64,000 bases of DNA from Pseudomonas sp. A34-9 (lineage in GTDB: Bacteria > Pseudomonadota > Gammaproteobacteria > Pseudomonadales > Pseudomonadaceae). Below the pieces are notes generated by a model. The model did not search any database. It was not told where the DNA came from and saw only the letters and a list, made by a program, of their open reading frames with translations. The number at the start of each line of letters is the position of its first letter. Within the stretch, counting starts at the first letter, position 1. The stretch spans positions 6,207,001 to 6,271,000 of the forward strand of contig NZ_CP119967.1 of the NCBI RefSeq assembly GCF_029543085.1, read 5' to 3'. The position numbers and the translations under genes were made by a program. Shown one piece after another: positions 17,812 through 26,477 of the stretch.

Positions 17812-18150
17812 ATGCCGCACCTCGAAGCCGTCACCACCCAGCCCACTCGCGCCGATGTCTGGAACGTCAGCAACGCCCATTGCCTGGCGCAATATCAAAT
17901 CCTCGCCGAAGCCGAGCCGGATCTGCTGGTGCGGGTGCTGAATCTGTTCGCGTTGCAGTTCCTCACGCCTGAGCAGGTCAACGTGCAGCGCATCGACGAT
18001 CTGCTGTCCATCGACCTCGTCATGGGCGGGTTGAGCTGGCATCGCGCGCAAGTGATCGCGGAAAAACTTCGTAACCTGATCAGCGTCTGCTCGGTAAATC
18101 TGCAAAACGCCGACAGCGCTTGGGATGCGCGGACGCAAGCGGCCGGCTGA
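17812..18150 (+). CDS. Conserved-type hypothetical protein, 112 residues
   Basis: I do not recognise a family. The protein starts MPHLEAVTTQPTRADVWNVS after a clear GGAG site. It reads as a compact soluble alpha/beta domain (AQYQILAEAEPDLLVRVLNLFALQFLTPEQVNVQRIDDLLSI, then RAQVIAEKLRNLISVCSVNLQ), somewhat like small ACT-type regulatory domains, with no signal or membrane segment. It is divergent from the Lrp/AsnC gene, with 126 bp between the starts. The pairing suggests the regulator controls it or that both respond to the same amino acid. Codon use looks native. Confidence 0.75.
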   Translation: MPHLEAVTTQPTRADVWNVSNAHCLAQYQILAEAEPDLLVRVLNLFALQFLTPEQVNVQRIDDLLSIDLVMGGLSWHRAQVIAEKLRNLISVCSVNLQNADSAWDARTQAAG

Positions 18151-18242
18151 CAAATCCGGCAACGACTTCGTCGGGTAGTGGCCCAACGGTCTAGCGGGCC
18201 GCGACTATCCTTTTGCGCACTGTCGTTTAAAAGGAAGCCCGC

Positions 18243-20027
18243 ATGTCCGTTCAATTCGCCACTCAGGACCGCTGGCTGGAAATCAACGATGTGCTGCGTG
18301 AACTGGTCGCCCAAGGTTTCATTGGCCAGGACTCGGCGGAACAGGCGCTGAATGCCCGCCGTCGCCACGCCGCCCATGGCCAGATGCATCCACTGCAATT
18401 CATCGCCAGCCAGCAACTGGACGACCTCAGCCGTCCGGGCAAACACCTCGACCTGGAAAGCCTGACCCTGTGGCTGGCGCAGCAGGCCGGTCAGCCGTAT
18501 CTGCGTATCGACCCGCTGAAAATCAACGTCGCCGCGATTACGCCGCTGATGTCCTACGCCTTTGCGCAACGGCACAAGATTCTCGCCGTGGCGGTCGATC
18601 GTGACTCGGTCACCGTGGCCAGTGCCCAGCCTTACGTCACGGCTTGGGAGGCGGATCTCACCCATGTCTTGAAGCTGCCGATCAAACGGGTGGTGGCCAA
18701 CCCGGCGGACATCCAGCGCTTCAGTGTCGAGTTTTTCCGCCTGGCGAAATCGGTCAGCGGCGCCAGCAATGCCGACGCCCAGAGCGGCAACCTCGGCAAC
18801 TTCGAGCAACTGCTCAACCTCGGCGCCAGCGATCAGGAACCCGACGCCAACGACGCGCACATCGTCAACATCGTCGACTGGCTGTTCCAGTACGCCTTCC
18901 AGCAGCGTGCCAGCGATATCCACATCGAACCGCGACGCGAGCAAGGCACGGTGCGTTTTCGCATCGACGGCGTGCTGCACAACGTCTATCAATTCCCGCC
19001 GCAGGTGACCATGGCGATTGTCAGTCGCCTGAAAAGCCTCGGGCGGATGAACGTCGCCGAGAAGCGCAAACCGCAGGACGGCCGGGTCAAGACCAAGACC
19101 CCGGATGGCGGCGAAGTCGAGCTGCGGCTTTCGACCCTGCCTACAGCGTTCGGTGAAAAAATGGTCATGCGGATCTTCGACCCGGAAGTGCTGCTCAAGG
19201 ATTTCGATCAACTGGGCTTCAGCGCTGACGATTTGCGCCGCTGGCAGGACATGACGCGTCAGCCCAACGGCATCATTCTGGTCACCGGGCCGACCGGCTC
19301 GGGCAAGACCACCACGCTGTACACCACGTTGAAAAAACTGGCGACGCCGGAAGTGAACCTCTGCACCATCGAAGACCCGATCGAAATGGTCGAACCGGCC
19401 TTCAACCAGATGCAGGTGCAGCACAACATCGACCTGAGCTTCGCCGCCGGGGTGCGCGCACTGATGCGGCAAGACCCGGACATCATCATGATCGGCGAGA
19501 TCCGCGATCTGGAAACCGCTGAAATGGCGATTCAGGCGGCGCTCACCGGGCACTTGGTGCTGTCGACCCTGCACACCAACGACGCCCCCAGCGCAATCAG
19601 CCGTTTGCTCGAACTCGGCGTGCCGCATTACCTGATCAAAGCCACCGTGCTCGGCGTCATGGCTCAGCGTCTGGTGCGCACCTTGTGCCCGCACTGCAAG
19701 GCGCCGCTAACGCTGGCGGAAGAGGATTGGCAAACCCTGACACGCCCGTGGCAAGCGCCGCTGCCGGGCAACGCGCAACGTGCCATTGGTTGCGTGGAAT
19801 GCCGCGACACTGGCTATCGCGGCCGCGCCGGGGTCTACGAAATCATGCAACTGAGCGACAGCCTCAAGGCCTTCATCACCCCCGACGCCGACCTCACGGC
19901 GATTCGCCGACAGGCGTTCAAGGAAGGCATGCGCAGTTTGCGCCTGTCCGGCGCGCAAAAAGTCGCGGCGGGGCTGACGACAGTCGAGGAAGTGCTGCGG
20001 GTGACGCCGCAGAGCGAGCAGAAATAG
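18243..20027 (+). CDS. GspE/PilB-type secretion ATPase, orphan
   Basis: The 594-residue protein has an N-terminal MshEN-like region and then the type II/IV secretion ATPase core. Visible motifs are the SDIHIEP arginine-finger region, Walker A VTGPTGSGKTTTLYTTL, the Asp box CTIEDPIEM, Walker B QDPDIIMIGEIRDLETAEMA and the His box LVLSTLHTNDA. A four-cysteine zinc site follows (CPHC, then CVECRDTGYRGRAGVYE). Such ATPases form hexamers at the inner membrane and drive pilus or pseudopilus assembly. No pilin, GspF or GspD gene is nearby, so its machine must be encoded elsewhere. The ATG is preceded by AAAAGGAAG. Confidence 0.88.
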   Translation: MSVQFATQDRWLEINDVLRELVAQGFIGQDSAEQALNARRRHAAHGQMHPLQFIASQQLDDLSRPGKHLDLESLTLWLAQQAGQPYLRIDPLKINVAAITPLMSYAFAQRHKILAVAVDRDSVTVASAQPYVTAWEADLTHVLKLPIKRVVANPADIQRFSVEFFRLAKSVSGASNADAQSGNLGNFEQLLNLGASDQEPDANDAHIVNIVDWLFQYAFQQRASDIHIEPRREQGTVRFRIDGVLHNVYQFPPQVTMAIVSRLKSLGRMNVAEKRKPQDGRVKTKTPDGGEVELRLSTLPTAFGEKMVMRIFDPEVLLKDFDQLGFSADDLRRWQDMTRQPNGIILVTGPTGSGKTTTLYTTLKKLATPEVNLCTIEDPIEMVEPAFNQMQVQHNIDLSFAAGVRALMRQDPDIIMIGEIRDLETAEMAIQAALTGHLVLSTLHTNDAPSAISRLLELGVPHYLIKATVLGVMAQRLVRTLCPHCKAPLTLAEEDWQTLTRPWQAPLPGNAQRAIGCVECRDTGYRGRAGVYEIMQLSDSLKAFITPDADLTAIRRQAFKEGMRSLRLSGAQKVAAGLTTVEEVLRVTPQSEQK

Positions 20028-20097
20028 CCCATCACGGAACTGGATCGGGGGAATGGCAATCCAACGCGGTAGTTAACCCCCCAGGAGTCACTTCATC

Positions 20098-20415
20098 ATG
20101 CGTCTCAAACTTGCTGTTGCCACACTGGCCTTGCTGTCCCTTCCCGTTGGTTCGGCCATGGCGGACAGCTTTTGGCGTAACGTCATCTCGTCCGGTGCCA
20201 CCACCGGTTCGACCTACCTGACCTTCAAGGATCACAAGCTGATCATCGCCGCGCAGGACGATGCCGGCAGCTTCGTTGCCAGCGACGGCGGCATTCGTGG
20301 GCCGTATCTGGAAGCAGCGATGCAGAAAGTCCGCGCCGACAATCCGGGCCTGCAGGCATCGGACATGGAACTGGCGAATGCGATTCTGGCGAAGAACGCC
20401 GTGGCTTCCGAGTAA
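20098..20415 (+). CDS. DUF2388 family secreted small protein
   Basis: The 105-residue precursor has a signal peptide (MRLKLAVATLALLSLPVGSAMA) and the DUF2388 body: DSFWRNVISSGATTGSTYLT, DDAGSFVASDGGIRGPYLEAA and ASDMELANAILA. The family is common in Pseudomonas as several small periplasmic paralogues of unknown function. It has AGGAG before ATG 20098, lies 70 bp after the secretion ATPase and has its own terminator. No function is proposed. Confidence 0.85.
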   Translation: MRLKLAVATLALLSLPVGSAMADSFWRNVISSGATTGSTYLTFKDHKLIIAAQDDAGSFVASDGGIRGPYLEAAMQKVRADNPGLQASDMELANAILAKNAVASE

Positions 20416-20430
20416 GTCTTTCGCCGAAGC

Positions 20431-20463
20431 AAAAATGCCGCTCAATCGAGCGGCATTTTTTTA
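20431..20463 (+). terminator. Terminator of the DUF2388 gene
   Basis: Stem AAATGCCGCTC pairs with GAGCGGCATTT (short AATC loop), with A and T tracts outside. It lies 15 bp after the stop codon. Confidence 0.92.
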
Positions 20464-20466
20464 AGC

Positions 20467-20543
20467 AAAATCAAAAGATCGCAGCCTTCGGCAGCTCCTA
20501 CAGGGATCAGGGTAGGAGCTGCCGAAGGTTGCGATCTTTTGAT
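20467..20543. repeat. REPIN, family B, copy 2
   Basis: Inverted copies of AAAAGATCGCAGCCTTCGGC-type sequence flank CTACAGGGATCAGGGTAG. It lies between the DUF2388 terminator and the gcvP stop codon. Confidence 0.85.
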
Positions 20544-20545
20544 CT

Positions 20546-23419
20546 TCAGCGGTAATCGTCCACCGGGACACAGGCGCAAAACAGGTTGCGATCCCCGTAG
20601 ACGTTGTCGACCCGATTCACCGCCGGCCAATATTTGTGCGCCTTGGTGTGGGCATCCGGGGTGATGCCCTGCTCGATGCTGTAAGGCCGCTCCCAAACTC
20701 CGGTGACATCCGCCAGAGTATGCGGCGCGCGTTTCAACGGGTTGTCCTCGGTCGGCCAGTTGCCGTTCTGCACTTCAGTGATTTCTGCGCGAATGCTCAG
20801 CATCGCGCCGATAAACCGATCCAGCTCAGCCTTGGATTCACTCTCGGTCGGTTCGACCATCAACGTCCCCGGCACCGGGAACGACATGGTCGGTGCATGG
20901 AAGCCGTAATCCATCAAACGCTTGGCAACGTCTTCCTCACTGATGCCGGTCTGCGCCTTCAACGGTCGCAGGTCGAGAATGCATTCGTGGGCTACGCGCC
21001 CGTTACGCCCGGTATACAACACCGGGAACGCACCGGATAAATGCTGCGCCAGGTAATTTGCCGCCAGGATCGCCACTTCACTGGCATCGGCCAATTGCGG
21101 CCCCATCATGGCGATGTACATCCAGCTGATCGGCAAAATGCTCGCGCTGCCCCACGGTGCTGCGCTGACGGCGCCGTTCTGCGCCAGCGGCCCGTCAATC
21201 GGCACGACCGGGTGATTGGCAACAAACGGCGCCAGATGCGCGCGAATACCGATCGGCCCCATGCCCGGGCCGCCGCCGCCATGCGGAATGCAAAAGGTCT
21301 TGTGCAGGTTCATGTGCGACACGTCGGCGCCGATGTCCGCTGGCCGCGCCAGCCCGACCTGCGCATTGAGGTTGGCGCCGTCCATGTACACCTGACCGCC
21401 GTGTTTGTGGATAACCTCGCAGATCTCGCTGATGCCCTCCTCGTACACACCATGGGTCGACGGATAAGTCGCCATCAGGCACGACAACTTATCCCCCGCC
21501 TCGGCGGCTTTCGCTTTCAAATCCTGCAGATCGACGTTGCCGGCCTCGTCGCACTCGACGATCACCACACGCATCCCGGCCATCTGCGCCGAAGCCGGGT
21601 TGGTGCCATGGGCCGAGGACGGTATCAGGCAGATATCCCGTGCGCCCTGCTGACGGCTCTCGTGATACTTGCGGATCGCCAGCAGACCGGCGTATTCGCC
21701 CTGAGCGCCGGAGTTGGGCTGCATGCAGATCGCATCGAACCCGGTGATTGCGCAGAGCCAGCGCTCCAGCTCTTCGATCATCAAGGTGTAACCGACCGCC
21801 TGCTCGCGGGGCACGAACGGATGCAGGTTGGCGAATTGCGGCCAGGTGATCGGGATCATCTCGCTGGTGGCGTTGAGTTTCATGGTGCACGAGCCCAGCG
21901 GAATCATCGACTGGTTGAGCGCCAGATCCTTGTTCTCCAGTTGCTTGAGATAGCGCAGCATCTCGGTTTCGCTGTGGTGGGCGTTGAATACCGGGTGGCG
22001 CAGGTACGGTGTTTTGCGCTGGAGGTTATCCGGGATCCCCGATACGAGGATTTCGGCGTCAAGTTCCTCGACGTTTAGCCCATGATCGGCACCGAGCAGC
22101 ACATCGAACAATTTCGCCACGGTGATTTCATCGCACGTCTCATCGAGACTCAGACCAACCCGACCGCGCCCGAGAATCCTCAGGTTGATCTGCGCAGCCT
22201 GGGCACTTTCAATGATCGCTGTTTGCGCACCGCCAACGTCCAGCGTCAGCGTGTCGAAGAACTGCGCATTGATCCGGTTGATGCCTTTGCGCTCAAGCCC
22301 GGCCGCCAGAATGCAGGTCAGCCGATGCACGCGCTGGGCGATACGCTTCAAGCCTTCCGGCCCGTGATACACCGCGTAGCAACTGGCGATATTGGCCAAC
22401 AGCACCTGCGCCGTGCAGATGTTCGAATTGGCCTTTTCGCGGCGGATATGCTGCTCGCGGGTTTGCAACGCCATACGCAGCGCCACATTACCTCGGGCAT
22501 CTTTCGACACACCGATGATGCGCCCCGGTATCGCCCGTTTGTATTCCTCGCGACTGGCAAAGAACGCCGCGTGCGGGCCGCCATAGCCCATCGGTACGCC
22601 AAAGCGTTGCGACGAACCGAACACCACATCGGCGCCCAGCTCACCCGGCGGCGTCAGCAATAACAGACTCAGCAAATCCGTGGCGACGCAGGCCAGCGCC
22701 TGTTGCGCATGCAAGTGATCGATCAATGGTCGCAGATCGCGAACCTCACCGTGGGTGTCTGGATACTGCAGCAGTGCGCCGAACACCTGATGCTGCTTCA
22801 AGTTATCCACAGTGTCGATAAGCAGTTCGAAGCCGAAACCTTCAGCACGGGTCTGCACCACGGAAATGGTCTGCGGATGACAGTTCTCATCGACGAAAAA
22901 CAGATTGCTCTTCGACTTGGCGACGCGCTTGGCCAATGCCATGGCTTCCGCCGCCGCAGTGGCCTCATCGAGCAAAGACGCGTTGGCCAGTTCCAGACCG
23001 GTGAGGTCGATGGTCAGTTGCTGGAAATTCAGCAGCGCTTCGAGCCGGCCCTGCGCGATCTCCGGTTGATACGGCGTGTACGCGGTGTACCAGCCAGGAT
23101 TTTCCAGCACGTTGCGCAAGATGACGGTCGGCGTGAGGGTGCCGTGATAGCCCATGCCGATCAGGCTGGTCCAGACCTGATTCTGCTCGGCATAACCGCG
23201 CAGCCTGGCCAATGCCGCTTGTTCATCCAGCGCGCCGGGTAAATCGAGCGCGCGGTTGAAGCGAATGCCCGGCGGTACGGTCTGCTCGATCAACTCGACC
23301 CGGCTGCCAAGGCCGAGACTGTCGAGCATCGCCTGTTGTTCGGCAGCGTCGGGGCCGAGGTGACGGCGCAGGAAGGCATCGGGTTCGCGTAACTGGCTCA
23401 GGGACGGCAACTGGGACAT
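20546..23419 (-). CDS. gcvP: Glycine dehydrogenase (decarboxylating), P-protein of glycine cleavage
   Basis: The 957-residue protein is a single-chain P-protein with N- and C-terminal halves of the fold. The pyridoxal-phosphate lysine lies in [21 protein letters not shown], and [15 protein letters not shown] and [14 protein letters not shown] complete the cofactor pocket. It decarboxylates glycine and passes the aminomethyl group to the lipoyl arm of GcvH. The length is normal and complete. Unlike a compact gcvTHP operon, it is separated from gcvH by an opposite-strand aminotransferase gene, so it needs its own promoter in the 156-bp gap to that gene. Confidence 0.96.
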   Translation of the reverse strand: MSQLPSLSQLREPDAFLRRHLGPDAAEQQAMLDSLGLGSRVELIEQTVPPGIRFNRALDLPGALDEQAALARLRGYAEQNQVWTSLIGMGYHGTLTPTVILRNVLENPGWYTAYTPYQPEIAQGRLEALLNFQQLTIDLTGLELANASLLDEATAAAEAMALAKRVAKSKSNLFFVDENCHPQTISVVQTRAEGFGFELLIDTVDNLKQHQVFGALLQYPDTHGEVRDLRPLIDHLHAQQALACVATDLLSLLLLTPPGELGADVVFGSSQRFGVPMGYGGPHAAFFASREEYKRAIPGRIIGVSKDARGNVALRMALQTREQHIRREKANSNICTAQVLLANIASCYAVYHGPEGLKRIAQRVHRLTCILAAGLERKGINRINAQFFDTLTLDVGGAQTAIIESAQAAQINLRILGRGRVGLSLDETCDEITVAKLFDVLLGADHGLNVEELDAEILVSGIPDNLQRKTPYLRHPVFNAHHSETEMLRYLKQLENKDLALNQSMIPLGSCTMKLNATSEMIPITWPQFANLHPFVPREQAVGYTLMIEELERWLCAITGFDAICMQPNSGAQGEYAGLLAIRKYHESRQQGARDICLIPSSAHGTNPASAQMAGMRVVIVECDEAGNVDLQDLKAKAAEAGDKLSCLMATYPSTHGVYEEGISEICEVIHKHGGQVYMDGANLNAQVGLARPADIGADVSHMNLHKTFCIPHGGGGPGMGPIGIRAHLAPFVANHPVVPIDGPLAQNGAVSAAPWGSASILPISWMYIAMMGPQLADASEVAILAANYLAQHLSGAFPVLYTGRNGRVAHECILDLRPLKAQTGISEEDVAKRLMDYGFHAPTMSFPVPGTLMVEPTESESKAELDRFIGAMLSIRAEITEVQNGNWPTEDNPLKRAPHTLADVTGVWERPYSIEQGITPDAHTKAHKYWPAVNRVDNVYGDRNLFCACVPVDDYR

Positions 23420-23575
23420 GACGGGCTCTCTCTTGGCTGGCGCTCGGCGTCAATGCAACACGGTCAAACCAGCATAGCAGTCGATATCGTCGCACACGGC
23501 TTGGCGGCCGAGGGTGTTCCGGGCCATGCTGTGGCGCCTGCCTCGGGCGTCCGACCTCTGGATGATCAAAGCCTC

Positions 23576-24721
23576 ATGAGCCGATTGCCGTTCCTGCCGT
23601 TTTCCAAACCTGTCATCGATGAAACCACCATTGCCGCCGTCGGCGAGGTCTTGCGCTCCGGCTGGATCACCAGCGGGCCGAAGGTTCAGGCCTTTGAAGC
23701 GCAGCTGTCGGAATATTTCGGTGGGCGTCCGGTACGCACTTTCAACTCCGGCACCTGCACCATGGAAATCGCCTTGCGCATCGCCGGCATCGGCCCCGGC
23801 GACGAGGTGATCACCACGCCAATTTCCTGGGTGGCCACGGCCAACGTGATCCTTGAGGTCGGCGCCACGCCGGTGTTTGCCGACATCGACCCGCTGACCC
23901 GCAACATCGATCTGGATCAGCTGGAAGCGGCGATTACGCCACGCACCAAAGCAGTGATTCCGGTGTACCTCGCCGGTTTGCCGGTGGACATGGATCGTCT
24001 GTATGCCATCGCCCGCAAGCACAATCTGCGCATTGTCGAAGACGCGGCGCAGGCCTTGGGTTCGAGCTGGAACGGCCAGCGCATCGGTGCCACTGGCGAT
24101 TTTGTGTCGTTCAGTTTCCAGGCCAACAAGAATGTCACCTGCTCGGAAGGCGGCTGCCTGGTGCTGAACACGGCAGAGGAAGCGCGGCTGGCGGAGAAGT
24201 ACCGTTTGCAAGGCGTGACCCGCAACGGTTTCGATGGTCTGGACGTCGATGTGCTGGGTGGCAAATTCAACATGACTGACGTTGCAGCCACCATCGGTCT
24301 CGGGCAATTCGCTCATATCGAAAGCCTGACCGCTCATCGACGCGAACTGGCTCGCCATTACTTCAAATGTTTTGGCGATGACTTCGAAGCTGTGTATGGC
24401 GCGCAACTGCCGCCGACGGATTTCACCCACAGCAACTGGCATCTGTTTCAACTGGTGCTGCCAGAGCGCAAGGATGGCCTGCCGGCGCGGGCGACCTTCA
24501 TGGAGCAGATGCAGGCACGGGGTATCGGCATCGGCTATCACTACCCGCCGATTCACTTGCTGAGTCTGTACCGCGAGCGCGGTTTCAAAGAGGGGATGTT
24601 GCCGGTGGCCGAGCGTGTCGGTCGGCTGATCGTGTCACTGCCGATGTTTACCGCGATGAGCAAAGACGACGTCGAACGTTCGGTGGCCGCAGTAAAAACC
24701 GTCCTGCATCGCACCGTGTAG
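23576..24721 (+). CDS. DegT/DnrJ/EryC1/StrS-family aminotransferase
   Basis: The 381-residue PLP enzyme begins MSRLPFLPFSKPVIDETTIA. Family features are VLRSGWITSGPKVQAFE, FNSGTCTMEIALRIAGIGPGDEVITTP, VEDAAQALGS and FSFQANKNVTCSEGG, which holds the Schiff-base lysine. Members aminate keto-sugars for LPS, capsule or antibiotic sugars (ArnB, WecE types). No other sugar-nucleotide gene is near, so the substrate is unknown. The frame extends back to 23453, but family starts favour ATG 23576. It lies on the opposite strand between gcvP and gcvH, and its stop codon falls inside a family B REP. Confidence 0.82.
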   Translation: MSRLPFLPFSKPVIDETTIAAVGEVLRSGWITSGPKVQAFEAQLSEYFGGRPVRTFNSGTCTMEIALRIAGIGPGDEVITTPISWVATANVILEVGATPVFADIDPLTRNIDLDQLEAAITPRTKAVIPVYLAGLPVDMDRLYAIARKHNLRIVEDAAQALGSSWNGQRIGATGDFVSFSFQANKNVTCSEGGCLVLNTAEEARLAEKYRLQGVTRNGFDGLDVDVLGGKFNMTDVAATIGLGQFAHIESLTAHRRELARHYFKCFGDDFEAVYGAQLPPTDFTHSNWHLFQLVLPERKDGLPARATFMEQMQARGIGIGYHYPPIHLLSLYRERGFKEGMLPVAERVGRLIVSLPMFTAMSKDDVERSVAAVKTVLHRTV

Positions 24722-24798
24722 GAGCTGCCGCAGGCTGCGATCTTTTGATCTTATAAAAGACAACATCAAAAGATCGCAGCCTGCGGCAGCTCCTACAG
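24718..24798. repeat. REPIN, family B, copy 3
   Basis: GTAGGAGCTGCCGCAGGCTGC and its inverted copy flank a TTTTGATCTTATAAAAGA centre. The TAG stop of the DegT-family gene is the first bases of the element. It separates this gene from the convergent gcvH. Confidence 0.87.
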
Positions 24799-24806
24799 GA
24801 TGTTGT

Positions 24807-25190
24807 TTATTCGCCGATAGCGGCTTTGTAGGCAGCGGCGTCGAGCAGCTTGTCCAGCTCAGCCTTGTCGCTTGGCTTGAGCTTGAAGATCCACGCGCCA
24901 TACGGGTCGGAGTTCAGCAGCTCTGGCGAACCGCCCAGCTCTTCGTTGACCGCGATGACTTCACCGCTGATCGGCGAATAGATGTCGGAAGCGGCTTTCA
25001 CCGACTCAACCACACCGGCCTGATCTTGCGCAGCGAAGGTTTTGCCGATTTCGGTCAGTTCGACGAACACCACATCGCCCAGCGCTTCCTGCGCGTGGTC
25101 GCTGATGCCCACGGTGACGGTGCCGTCGGCTTCCAGACGGGCCCATTCATGACTTTCGGCAAAACGCAGTTCAGCGGGGATATTGCTCAT
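24807..25190 (-). CDS. gcvH: Glycine cleavage system H protein
   Basis: The 127-residue lipoyl carrier has the lipoylation lysine in [15 protein letters not shown], followed by [30 protein letters not shown], the usual H-protein core. It shuttles the aminomethyl group between GcvP and GcvT. It starts about 50 bp after the gcvT stop on the same strand, so gcvT-gcvH form an operon. A REPIN lies just past its stop. Confidence 0.96.
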   Translation of the reverse strand: MSNIPAELRFAESHEWARLEADGTVTVGISDHAQEALGDVVFVELTEIGKTFAAQDQAGVVESVKAASDIYSPISGEVIAVNEELGGSPELLNSDPYGAWIFKLKPSDKAELDKLLDAAAYKAAIGE

Positions 25191-25239
25191 CTTCGGTGTC
25201 CTCGGGAATTGGGTCAGCGGTCATGCCCGCCGGAAAAGG

Positions 25240-26322
25240 TTAGATCAAGGTTTTGCCATGGCGTACGAAGGTCGGTTTGACCACTCGCACCGGGTACCAC
25301 TTGCCACGGATTTCCACTTCGGCGCGGTCGGCAGTTGCCATCGGCACACGCGCCAGGGCAATCGATTTGCTTAGCGTAGGAGAGAAACTACCACTGGTGA
25401 TCTCCCCTTCGCCAACATCAGCGATGCGAACCACTTGATGAGCGCGCAAAACACCGCGTTCTTCCAGCACCAGGCCGACCAGTTTGTGCGCAACGCCGGC
25501 GGTTTTTTCCGCTTCCAGCGCAGCACGGCCGATGAACTGGCGGGTGGCCGGCTCCCAGGCAATGCTCCAGGCCATGTTCGAGGCCAGTGGCGAAACGTCC
25601 TGATGAATGTCCTGACCGTAGAGGTTCATCCCGGCTTCAACCCGCAGGGTGTCGCGGGCACCGAGGCCGATCGGGGAAATGCCGGCTCCGACCAGATCGT
25701 TGAAGAACCCCGGCGCCTGATTGGCCGGCAGACAGATTTCCAGACCATCCTCACCGGTATAACCGGTACGGGCGATAAACCAGTCGCCGTCGGTATAGCC
25801 TTCGAAGGGTTTGAGGTGCTGGATCAGCGTGGCGCGGGCCTGGGTCACCAGTTCGGCAATCTTGTGCCGGGCCTGCGGGCCTTGAATGGCGAGCATCGCC
25901 AGTTCGGAGCGCTCGTGCAGTTGCACGTCGTAATCGCCAAGCTGCGCATTCATCCACGCCAGATCCTGATCGCGGGTGGAGGCATTGAACACCAGACGAT
26001 ACGCATCGTCGAGGCGGTAGACGATCATGTCGTCGACGATGCCGCCGCGCTCGTTGAGCATGGTGCTGTACAACGCACGGCCGGGGCGGTGCAGGCGGTC
26101 GACATCATTGGCCAGCAGATGCTGAAGCCAGGCCTTGGCCTGACTGCCGGTGACATCGATCACGGTCATGTGGGAGACATCGAATACCCCGCAATCGCGG
26201 CGCACTTCGTGGTGCTCCTCGACCTGCGAGCCGTAATGCAGTGGCATGTCCCAACCGCCAAAATCGACCATCTTCGCGCCTAAGGCGAGATGCAGGTCAT
26301 ACAGAGGCGTACGCTGTCCCAT
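25240..26322 (-). CDS. gcvT: Glycine cleavage system T protein (aminomethyltransferase)
   Basis: The 360-residue protein begins MGQRTPLYDLHLALGAKMVDFGGWDMPLHYGS and contains the GcvT marks VFDVSHMTVIDVTG, MLNERGGIVDDMIVYRL, ARTGYTGEDGLEICLP and GLGARDTLRVEAGMNLYG. It transfers the one-carbon unit to tetrahydrofolate and releases ammonia. ATG 26322 has an AAGGAG site; the open frame reaches 26574 but that part has no family similarity. No glycine-riboswitch consensus is evident in the 155-bp leader, so control here is unclear. Confidence 0.95.
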   Translation of the reverse strand: MGQRTPLYDLHLALGAKMVDFGGWDMPLHYGSQVEEHHEVRRDCGVFDVSHMTVIDVTGSQAKAWLQHLLANDVDRLHRPGRALYSTMLNERGGIVDDMIVYRLDDAYRLVFNASTRDQDLAWMNAQLGDYDVQLHERSELAMLAIQGPQARHKIAELVTQARATLIQHLKPFEGYTDGDWFIARTGYTGEDGLEICLPANQAPGFFNDLVGAGISPIGLGARDTLRVEAGMNLYGQDIHQDVSPLASNMAWSIAWEPATRQFIGRAALEAEKTAGVAHKLVGLVLEERGVLRAHQVVRIADVGEGEITSGSFSPTLSKSIALARVPMATADRAEVEIRGKWYPVRVVKPTFVRHGKTLI

Positions 26323-26477
26323 GGGTTTCTCCTTCCGGGCGTGGCGAAGGTGCGGACAGCCGCTGTACGGGTGAAAGCCTTGAAATAGAAGGCTCTCAGC
26401 CGATTCCAGCGAACAGGTCTGACAGACTAACCGCACCGAATGCCGCGCATTGTAGCCGCATGATTCAGGACTGACGA

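Noticed and set aside
26323..26477. Possible glycine riboswitch before gcvT
   Set aside because: No match to the conserved GGAGAGA and CACCGAAGG-type aptamer cores; only an ordinary leader is visible.
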